A stretch of DNA of 5,462 nucleotides. Source: Thermoplasmata archaeon (GTDB lineage: Archaea; Thermoplasmatota; Thermoplasmata; Lutacidiplasmatales; UBA184). A program made the position numbers and the translations under genes. Below the pieces are notes generated by a model. It saw only the letters and a list, made by a program, of their open reading frames with translations, did no database searches and was not told the origin of the DNA. Where the stretch lies: the NCBI GenBank assembly GCA_030042955.1, contig JASHYQ010000202.1, positions 1 to 5,462 on the forward strand, written 5' to 3'. Shown here piece after piece: positions 1-4,922 of this stretch (position 1 is the first letter of the stretch; each line of letters opens with the position of its first letter).

Positions 1-232
1 AGACCGCGGGAGGCGAGGAGCCCGAGAGCTCGGTTCCCTGCACCATCGGAAGGGTCCGTTCGAAGGCGTGGTACCGGAGCAGGAGCGGGCAGACCGGCTT
101 GCCGCAGAGCAGCTGGGCCGAGCGGCATCGAAGGCACATCGTGGGGTCTTCGCGCAGCCCGGGGATGCTCCAGGAGAGTCCGGGAGAGGGGTCGACCCCC
201 GGAAATGGCGGCGCGCTCGCGCTGGTCGTCAC
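1..232 (-). CDS. Nre-family archaeal DNA repair protein, N-terminal part (cut by window edge)
   Basis: This is the start of an Nre protein, an archaeal family linked to DNA repair and PCNA; the rest lies beyond position 1. Reading leftward from the ATG at 139, the translation begins MCLRCRSAQLLCGKPVCPLL. It has four cysteines spaced C-x2-C-x6-C-x4-C, the N-terminal zinc finger of the family. About 23 residues later comes GSSPPAV, matching the conserved GSSPPSVFVG-type block that opens the main Nre domain. The frame stays open upstream of that ATG. I chose the GTG at 232-230 because the residues before the first cysteine (REDPT) look like family sequence, and because a TATA-like box lies 30 nt upstream, which suits a leaderless mRNA. 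The ATG at 139-137 is the alternative start. The family call is from memory of the motifs; the start is inference. The C-terminal PCNA-interacting motif seen in some Nre proteins cannot be checked here. Confidence 0.72.
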   Translation of the reverse strand, partial: MTTSASAPPFPGVDPSPGLSWSIPGLREDPTMCLRCRSAQLLCGKPVCPLLLRYHAFERTLPMVQGTELSGSSPPAV

Positions 233-395
233 GACGTCCGTCGGGAGAACCCGGGGGGGTATATCCCTCGGGAAGAGGGCGTGGAACGGTAGCGGGGCCG
301 CCTCCGGCTCGGCGCGACGGTGCCGGGAGGGCCGGGTGAATTGTAGTTGACGATGGAACTTACCCTCCGGCGCGCGCTGACAACGACCGTAGGCT
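233..395. other. Divergent intergenic region between nre and the phosphoribosyltransferase gene
   Basis: These 163 nt hold no gene I can support. The leftward TATA-like element is at 257-267. The only other AT-richer stretch is about 338-364 (with gaattgta at 338-345 and aactta at 357-362), 30-55 nt before the plus-strand ATG at 396, where a weak promoter for the phosphoribosyltransferase could sit. No strong ribosome binding site precedes 396. Short open frames cross this region on the plus strand, but they are Arg/Gly-rich and look like high-GC shadows. Confidence 0.4.
257..267 (-). promoter_or_regulatory. Candidate archaeal TATA box for the Nre gene
   Basis: Read on the minus strand this is GGGATATACCC, an AT-rich core inside very GC-rich DNA. 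The core centre at 262 lies 30 nt upstream of the proposed GTG start at 232, the spacing expected if transcription starts at or very near the start codon. It is more than 130 nt from the plus-strand phosphoribosyltransferase start, so it probably serves the leftward gene. The core is itself almost symmetrical, so orientation is inferred from spacing only. Confidence 0.4.
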
Positions 396-1094
396 ATGGA
401 GTCCGGGGCGTGGGCGATTCCGCGCCTCCCGAATCGCCGGGAGGCCGGGCGGAGGCTGGCCGAGCGACTGCTCAAGTACCAGTCGGAGAAGCCGCTCATC
501 CTCGCGCTCCCACGCGGGGGGGTCCCCGTAGCCTACGAGATCGCCAACCGGTTGAACGCCCCCTTGGACGTACTGATCGTCCGGAAGATTGGCGCACCCG
601 AGAACCCCGAGTACGGTCTCGGGGCCGTCGTCGAGGGGGGGCACCAGTACCTCGACGTCGCTCGCGTGCGTGAGGCCGGGACTAGTGTCGCCTACCTCCG
701 GCCGACGGTCGTGGCCGAATCCCGGGAGCTCGACCGTCGCTGCCGCCTTTATCGCAGCGACCGGCCGCGGACCCCCCTCAAAGACCGGTTCGTGATCCTC
801 GTCGACGATGGGGTCGCCACCGGCGGGACCATGCTCGGGGCGATCCAGGCCCTGCGCTCCGCCCTCGTCCGAAAGGTCGTCGTGGCGCTCGGGGTCTGCC
901 CGCCGAACGCCATGTGGACCCTCTCGCAGCATGCCGACGATGTGGTGGTCCTGCTCGCGCCTGAACCGTTCTCCGCCGTCGGACAGTGGTACGACGACTT
1001 CACCCAGGTCACGGACGAGGAGGTCATCCGGATGCTGCGTCACTCCCACCGGCCATCGATCACCGTTGGCCCGAGGACGCATGGACCGGCTTGA
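396..1094 (+). CDS. Phosphoribosyltransferase-fold protein (PRTase domain)
   Basis: A 232-residue cytoplasmic type I PRTase-fold protein. The PRPP-loop signature is at residues 132-146 (FVILVDDGVATGGTM), with the acidic pair D137/D138 and the T142-G143-G144-T145 phosphate-binding turn. An N-terminal NRREAGRRLAERL stretch (13-25) and the ALPRGGVPVAYEIA block (37-50) are typical of the stand-alone PRTase subgroup often found with or fused to a dienelactone hydrolase. VRKIGAPENPEYGLGAV (62-78) is also characteristic of it. No nucleobase-specificity hood is evident, so I do not assign a purine or pyrimidine salvage substrate. The ATG at 396 leaves about 12 residues before the conserved start. The gene overlaps the hydrolase gene by 14 nt in a different frame, which suggests co-transcription and translational coupling. 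The domain call is strong; the biological substrate is unknown. Confidence 0.9.
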   Translation: MESGAWAIPRLPNRREAGRRLAERLLKYQSEKPLILALPRGGVPVAYEIANRLNAPLDVLIVRKIGAPENPEYGLGAVVEGGHQYLDVARVREAGTSVAYLRPTVVAESRELDRRCRLYRSDRPRTPLKDRFVILVDDGVATGGTMLGAIQALRSALVRKVVVALGVCPPNAMWTLSQHADDVVVLLAPEPFSAVGQWYDDFTQVTDEEVIRMLRHSHRPSITVGPRTHGPA

Positions 1095-1812
1095 CCCGGA
1101 GACGGCGGTGCTCCCGAATCCGCACGCGAGCGGGCACCGTGCCGCACCGCTGCCGCCGGACCGTGCGGTGCGGATCCGGATCGGGGACGACGTGCTGGAA
1201 GCCGACCTCCACCGACCGGGCCCTTCCCGGGGGACCGTCATCTTCGCGCACGGCAGCGGAAGCGGGCGGAGCAGCCCGCGCAACCAGCACGTCGCCGAGG
1301 TCCTCGAAGCCTCGGGGGTGGGAGGACTGCTGCTGGACCTGTTGACCCCATCCGAGGAGGAGACCGACCTCCAGACGACCGAGTACCGATTCAACATCCC
1401 GCTGCTTACCGAACGACTCATCAAGGCGACCGACTGGCTGCTCGCCCAGCCCTGGGGAAAGGGGCGGCCCGTGGGGTACTTCGGCGCGAGCACGGGCGGC
1501 GCGGTGGCGATGGCTGCCGCCGCCGAGCGCTCTTCCCACGTCGCGGCGATCGTCCTGCGAGGCGCCCGCACCGACCTCGCTGCGTCCGTCGTCCGGAAGG
1601 TCCGTTGCCCGACCCTCCTACTGGTCGGCGAGAACGACCCGATGATCCTCGCGATCAACCGGGAGACGCTGCGTCAACTGCCCGGAACGAAGAAGCTGGT
1701 GGTGATTCCCGGGGCCTCGCACCTCTTCGAGGAACCCGGTACGCTCGAGCAGGTCGCTCTAGAGGCCCGGAACTGGTTCGACCACCACCTTGAGCACCCG
1801 CGGCGCGCGTGA
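1081..1812 (+). CDS. Alpha/beta hydrolase, dienelactone-hydrolase type
   Basis: A 243-residue serine hydrolase with the full alpha/beta-hydrolase set. HGSGSGR (57-63) forms the probable oxyanion region. The nucleophile elbow is GASTGG (135-140) with Ser137. The acid is Asp186 in LLLVGENDP (179-187), and the base is His214 in GASHLFEEPG (211-220). There is no signal peptide or membrane segment, so it is probably cytoplasmic. The family is annotated as dienelactone hydrolase, but members next to or fused with PRTases have no established substrate, so I do not name one. The ATG at 1081 lies inside the end of the PRTase gene. A GAGG at 1073-1076, four bases before it, could act as a ribosome binding site. 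A GTG at 1168 would remove an unconserved 29-residue leader and is the alternative start. The +1 frame relative to the PRTase means the two are separate polypeptides as read. Confidence 0.9.
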   Translation: MDRLDPETAVLPNPHASGHRAAPLPPDRAVRIRIGDDVLEADLHRPGPSRGTVIFAHGSGSGRSSPRNQHVAEVLEASGVGGLLLDLLTPSEEETDLQTTEYRFNIPLLTERLIKATDWLLAQPWGKGRPVGYFGASTGGAVAMAAAAERSSHVAAIVLRGARTDLAASVVRKVRCPTLLLVGENDPMILAINRETLRQLPGTKKLVVIPGASHLFEEPGTLEQVALEARNWFDHHLEHPRRA

Positions 1813-1885
1813 GTTGCGCACCCTGCTGCAGCGCCTCCCGGCGCGCGGGAGGGGCACCGGCTCAGTGGACTCCGGACCCGGGGAG
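1813..1885. other. Short convergent intergenic gap
   Basis: These 73 nt separate the ends of the plus-strand hydrolase gene and the minus-strand porB gene. They hold two small inverted repeats (listed separately) but no T-run on either strand of the kind expected for archaeal termination, and no gene. Confidence 0.5.
1834..1852. repeat. Inverted repeat (7-bp stem, 5-nt loop) after the hydrolase gene
   Basis: CCTCCCG at 1834-1840 pairs perfectly with CGGGAGG at 1846-1852 around the loop GCGCG. After one G/G mismatch two more pairs form (1832-1833 region with 1854-1855). It lies 22 nt after the hydrolase stop codon, so it could mark a transcript 3' end or give a stable 3' end. There is no downstream T-tract, so a bacterial-type terminator is not supported. 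Small GC-rich hairpins also arise by chance in such DNA. Confidence 0.3.
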
Positions 1886-1887
1886 TC
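1868..1887. repeat. Inverted repeat overlapping the porB stop codon
   Basis: GACTCC at 1868-1873 pairs with GGAGTC at 1882-1887 around an 8-nt loop. The right arm covers part of the porB stop codon (1886-1888), so on the minus strand the hairpin sits exactly at the end of the oxidoreductase operon. No T-run follows. It may protect the mRNA 3' end or be chance. Confidence 0.25.
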
Positions 1888-2779
1888 AGAGCGATTCCTT
1901 CTCGAGCCGAAGCAGGCGTTCCCAGGCGAGTCGGACCTCAGCCTGGAAGGCCTGGATATCCTCCGGCGTGAAATGACGGAACCGACCCTGCGCGTGGATG
2001 TACTCGTCCACCGGCTTGAGAGCGCCGCCCTTCCGGGTGATGCGAACCTTGCCGTTCTCTGCCTCGAAGAGCGGGAAGATGCCCGAGTCGGTGGCCAACC
2101 GGCCCAGCTTGATCGATTCTTCGGACGAGTACTTCCACCCGGGGGGGCACGGGGTGAAGACGTGGAGGAACCTCGACCCGGTGAGGTCCCTCGCCTTCTC
2201 GACCTTCCGCACGAAATCCTCCGGGAACGCAGGGTTGAGGGTCGCCGCGTAGGTCGGCCGATGCGCGAGCACGAGGCCCATGATGTCCTTCTTCGCCTCG
2301 GGCTTGCCGCGAGAGGTGCCCTCGACCGGGGTCGTCGTGGTCCACGCCCCCTGCGGCGTGGCGCCGCTCCGCTGCACGCCCGTGTTCATGTACCCCTCGT
2401 TGTCGTACATCACGTAGATCGCGTTGGTCCGGCGCTCGAGCATCCCGCTCAGCGCCTGCAGCCCGATGTCGGCGGTCCCGCCGTCGCCGGCGAATCCCAC
2501 GACGTGGAAGTCCTTGTAGCCGAGCGCGTCCGCGGCGGCTCGCAACCCCGAGAGCGAGGCGCCCGTCGACTCGATGGGGTTGTCGAACACGGAGACCCCG
2601 AGGGCGTTCGTCGGATACGGTGTCGCGATAACGGTCCAGCAGCACGCCGGGATCGAGACGACGGTCCGGGGGCCGAGCCCCTTCAGCACGAGGCGCATGG
2701 CGAGCGCGGCGGCGCAACCCGGGCACGCGGCGTGGCCGGAGTACATCAGTTCCTGGGCGGGGATTGTGAGCTTAGCCAT
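1886..2779 (-). CDS. porB: Pyruvate/2-oxoacid:ferredoxin oxidoreductase, beta subunit (TPP-binding)
   Basis: The 297-residue catalytic beta subunit binds thiamine diphosphate and one [4Fe-4S] cluster. It works with the alpha and gamma-delta subunits to convert a 2-oxoacid and CoA to acyl-CoA, CO2 and reduced ferredoxin, or the reverse. The TPP motif starts at GDGG (98-101) and runs through ADIGLQALSGMLER to MYDNEGYMNTG (124-134). Cluster ligands are C19 and C22 (HAACPGC), one of C46/C47 in PACCW, and C211 in the HVFTPCPPGW segment. The length is typical. The ATG overlaps the porA stop region by 8 nt, and an AGGAG (plus-strand 2790-2794) lies 10 nt before it, so translation is probably coupled. 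It is the last gene of the operon. Pyruvate is the likeliest substrate, but branched-chain 2-oxoacid (VOR) enzymes share all these motifs. Confidence 0.95.
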   Translation of the reverse strand: MAKLTIPAQELMYSGHAACPGCAAALAMRLVLKGLGPRTVVSIPACCWTVIATPYPTNALGVSVFDNPIESTGASLSGLRAAADALGYKDFHVVGFAGDGGTADIGLQALSGMLERRTNAIYVMYDNEGYMNTGVQRSGATPQGAWTTTTPVEGTSRGKPEAKKDIMGLVLAHRPTYAATLNPAFPEDFVRKVEKARDLTGSRFLHVFTPCPPGWKYSSEESIKLGRLATDSGIFPLFEAENGKVRITRKGGALKPVDEYIHAQGRFRHFTPEDIQAFQAEVRLAWERLLRLEKESL

Positions 2780-3956
2780 GGATCTTCAGCTCCTGTTGTT
2801 CTTCGAGGTCGATCCACCGGACGTCGGTCGGCTCGCCGGCGAGCAGCGCGCCGAACATCCGCCGGACTTCGCCCGGGGTCACGTCGCGCCCGCCGATCCC
2901 GGCGAAGAACCCTGAGATCGTCGGACGGTGGGGGCTGGTATACAGTGCGGCCGCGACCTCCGTGGCCGCCGGCCCGGTGGCGCCGAACGTGTACGACCGG
3001 TCCATGACCCCGAGGCGGTCGACCGTCGCGGCGAGGTCGCGGACCGCGAGGGTCGGGAACGGTCGGAACATCCGCAACTTCGCGAGGCCGACCTTCCGAC
3101 CCTCGGCCCGGAGGTCGTCCACCACGCCGCGGGCCGTCGTGGCGGCCGTTCCCATCGTCACGAGGACCGCGTCGGCGTCGTCGGTCCGGTAGGTCGAGAG
3201 GGGACCGCCGTGCGAGCGTCCGGTCAACCGTTCGTACTCCGCCTCGACGGCGGCGAAGGTCGCCGGCACGCGGTCCATTGCCCGAGCGACCTCCCGCCGG
3301 AACTCGACGTAGTGGTCCGGCCCGGTGAACGAGCCCAGCCGCGACGCGACCCCCGGGAACAGAACGGCCCGAGCATCGCGCGGGGGAAGGAACCGGTCGA
3401 TCAGCTCCTGGCTGGGGACGTCCACCGGCTCGACCGTGTGGGAGAGGTAGAACGCGTCCTCGGTAACCATGACCGGGAGGCGGACCATCGGGTCTTCGGC
3501 CAGCCGGTAGGCCTGGAGGACCGTGTCGAGGACCTCCTGGTTGCTCTCGGCATAGATTTGGACCCAGCCCGTGTCACGCTGGGACATCGTGTCGGTGTGG
3601 TCCGCCCCGATGTCCCACGGAGGCGCCACGGCCCGGTTGACGACGCCCATCACGATGGGCGCGCGCATCCCCGAGGCCCAGTGGAGCAGCTCGTGCATGA
3701 GCAGTAGGCCCTGGCTCGAGGTCGCCGTGTACGTCCGGGCACCAAGCCCGGCCGCGCTCACGCAGACCTGCAGCGCGCTGTGCTCCGACTCGACCTTGAT
3801 GTACTCGGCCTTCAGCTTCCCCGTCGCGACGAAGTCCGCGAGCTTCTCGACGATGCTCGTCTGCGGCGTGATCGGGTAGGCGGAAACGACCTGGACCTTC
3901 GCGAGCAGCGCGGCGTAGGACTGCGCGTAGGCGCCGGACATCACCAACCGTGTCAT
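2772..3956 (-). CDS. porA: Pyruvate/2-oxoacid:ferredoxin oxidoreductase, alpha subunit
   Basis: This 394-residue alpha subunit supplies the pyrimidine side of the TPP site and the substrate pocket. Domain I holds AYPITPQTSIVEKL (26-39), whose Thr33 matches the substrate-contacting threonine of the family. It also holds KVESEHSA (54-61), with Glu58 as the likely cofactor-activating glutamate, then TATSSQGL (77-84) and VVNRAVAPPW (105-114) with Arg108 as a probable carboxylate contact. SQRDTGW (125-131) and LSHTVEPVDVPSQE (171-184) are also family signatures. Domain II, the transketolase-C-like part, starts near residue 259. I chose the ATG at 3956 because the conserved region begins at once and GAGGAGG lies 3 nt upstream. 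The frame extends to an ATG at 4043, but that adds 29 Arg-rich residues overlapping the ferredoxin codons of the gene before it. Substrate (pyruvate or branched-chain) is not resolved. Confidence 0.95.
   Translation of the reverse strand: MTRLVMSGAYAQSYAALLAKVQVVSAYPITPQTSIVEKLADFVATGKLKAEYIKVESEHSALQVCVSAAGLGARTYTATSSQGLLLMHELLHWASGMRAPIVMGVVNRAVAPPWDIGADHTDTMSQRDTGWVQIYAESNQEVLDTVLQAYRLAEDPMVRLPVMVTEDAFYLSHTVEPVDVPSQELIDRFLPPRDARAVLFPGVASRLGSFTGPDHYVEFRREVARAMDRVPATFAAVEAEYERLTGRSHGGPLSTYRTDDADAVLVTMGTAATTARGVVDDLRAEGRKVGLAKLRMFRPFPTLAVRDLAATVDRLGVMDRSYTFGATGPAATEVAAALYTSPHRPTISGFFAGIGGRDVTPGEVRRMFGALLAGEPTDVRWIDLEEQQELKIHG
2790..2794 (-). promoter_or_regulatory. Ribosome binding site for porB inside the end of porA
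   Basis: The minus strand reads AGGAG, 10 nt before the porB ATG at 2779 and within the last codons of porA. It supports this start and coupled translation. Confidence 0.45.
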
Positions 3957-3959
3957 CGT

Positions 3960-3966
3960 CCTCCTC
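3960..3966 (-). promoter_or_regulatory. Strong ribosome binding site for porA
   Basis: The minus strand reads GAGGAGG, 3 nt before the ATG at 3956 and just after the porGD stop codon (3969-3967). It decides the porA start against the upstream ATG at 4043. The spacing is somewhat short for the full GGAGG core. Confidence 0.6.
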
Positions 3967-4821
3967 CTAGGCCTCCGCGACCATCTCGATCGTGCGCGGC
4001 GGGCACTCCGCGGCGCAGATCCCGCACCCCTTGCAGTAGTCAAGCCGGATCACCGGGAAGCCGTTCGAGTCGAACCCGATCGCGTCGTCCGGGCAGAATT
4101 TCCAGCAGAAGTTGCACCGGGTGCATTTCTCGAGATGGACGACGGGCGTCAGCGTGCGCCACGCCGCGGTGTGAAGGTCGCTACTGGGCCGAGTGGCGAG
4201 CGGGCCCTCGGGCACGGTGATCAGGGGGGTCAGCCGGTGAGCGAGGACCGGGGCCCCGTGCTCCATGGGGCCGGCGAGCCGGACCGACTCGTACCCATCC
4301 GAGCTGGCGAGGCGGTTCTCGGGCCGGTGCCCCGGAACGAACTGGTCGATGGCGCGCTGCACCGCATCGAGCGTGACGACGCCCGCTGCCTTCGCGAGCG
4401 CTCCCAGGACCGCCGTGTTGACGATCGGGGTCGACGCCGTGCCGAGACCGTGCGCGACCGCGATCCGCGTCGCGTCGACCGTGGCCCGCCGGACCGAAGC
4501 AGGGGCCACGACCTCCTCGGGCGGAAGGCGGGAGTTGACCAAGAGGAGGCCTCCTTCCTTGAGTCCGTCCGTGACGGGGGTGGTGTGGAGCAGCCCCGGG
4601 TCGAGGACGACGACTACGTCCGGGTGCTCGATGGAGGTGCGGAGCTGGATCGGCCGGTCGTCGATGCGGGCGAAGGCGGTGACCGGCGCTCCCCGGCGCT
4701 CGACCCCGAAGAACGGAAAGCTCTGGGGTTCCCGTCCGTCGAGGAAGGCGGCCTGGGCGAGAAGCTCGGAAGCGATCACCGCGCCCTGCCCCCCACGGCC
4801 ATGGAATCGAATTTCGATCAT
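3967..4821 (-). CDS. 2-oxoacid:ferredoxin oxidoreductase, fused gamma (PorG) and delta (ferredoxin, PorD) subunit
   Basis: One 284-residue polypeptide carries two subunits that are separate in the classical archaeal four-subunit enzyme. Residues 1-182 are the gamma domain, starting [18 protein letters not shown], with [13 protein letters not shown] (about 35-47) and [15 protein letters not shown] in the middle. Residues 183-284 are the delta domain: a [11 protein letters not shown] lead-in, then [12 protein letters not shown] (233-244) and [12 protein letters not shown] (263-274). This is a two-cluster 2[4Fe-4S] ferredoxin. By the usual pairing, C233, C236, C239 and C273 hold one cluster and C243, C263, C266 and C269 the other. 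They would carry electrons from the TPP site to external ferredoxin. It is the first gene of the operon, with 10 nt before porA. No ribosome binding site precedes the ATG at 4821, which suggests a short leader or leaderless mRNA. The fusion is read without any interrupting stop or frame change. Confidence 0.93.
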
Positions 4822-4868
4822 CGTCGCTGCCCGTCGGAGAGACCGTCGCTGGAGGGGATTAAGAACAA

Positions 4869-4884
4869 GTCAAGTCGACCTGAC
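4869..4884. promoter_or_regulatory. Candidate operator: 16-bp near-perfect palindrome between the two promoters
   Basis: GTCAAGTCGACCTGAC has seven of eight positions symmetrical, and its centre is a perfect GTCGAC. Its centre (4876.5) lies 16 nt from one TTAA box and 18 nt from the other, so a dimeric regulator here could affect TFB/TBP binding at both promoters. No regulator gene is in the window, so the binding protein is unknown. Confidence 0.35.
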
Positions 4885-4905
4885 GCGCCAGGTTAATGCC
4901 GTCAG
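4880..4905. repeat. Inverted repeat flanking the ilvE TATA-like box
   Basis: CTGACG at 4880-4885 and CGTCAG at 4900-4905 are perfect complements separated by 14 nt that include the TTAA at 4893-4896. The left arm overlaps the right half of the 16-bp palindrome, so TGAC/GTCA half-sites occur three times (4869, 4881, 4901) in 36 nt. It could be a second operator half-site pair or chance. Confidence 0.25.
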
Positions 4906-4922
4906 CAGGTTCCCCGGGTGCC

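Larger units (their letters stand above)
4822..4922. promoter_or_regulatory. Divergent promoter region shared by the oxidoreductase operon and ilvE
   Basis: This 101-nt region drives two outward genes. It has AT-richer patches in otherwise GC-rich DNA. TTAA at 4859-4862 is about 40 nt before the porGD ATG. TTAA at 4893-4896 is about 28 nt before the ilvE ATG, close to the spacing for a leaderless archaeal transcript. Neither is a canonical TTTATATA box. Strong ribosome binding sites are absent before both starts. Confidence 0.45.

Noticed and set aside
68..350. Two short plus-strand open frames at the left end
   Set aside because: Both are Arg/Gly-rich with no domain, and they run opposite the Nre zinc-finger frame and across the divergent promoter.
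360..1658. Long minus-strand open frame (432 codons) opposite the PRTase and hydrolase genes
   Set aside because: It is rich in Arg, Gly, Pro and Ser, has no recognisable domain, and lies opposite two clear enzymes with intact motifs. High G+C suppresses stop codons on the opposite strand.
1790..3007. Long plus-strand open frame (405 codons) opposite porB and the end of porA
   Set aside because: Low-complexity Arg/Gly/Glu/Val-rich translation with no motif, lying opposite well-conserved oxidoreductase subunits.
2928..3707. Plus-strand open frame (259 codons) opposite porA
   Set aside because: Arg/Asp/Val/Gly-rich shadow of the alpha subunit with no domain or credible start context.
3957..4043. 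N-terminal extension of the alpha subunit starting at 4043
   Set aside because: It would add 29 Arg-rich residues overlapping the second ferredoxin cluster codons of the preceding gene, and the good ribosome binding site at 3960-3966 points to the ATG at 3956.
4135..4896. Plus-strand open frame (253 codons) opposite the gamma-delta fusion
   Set aside because: Shadow of a conserved gene; its composition is dominated by Arg, Gly, Asp and Glu, and it would cross the divergent promoter region.
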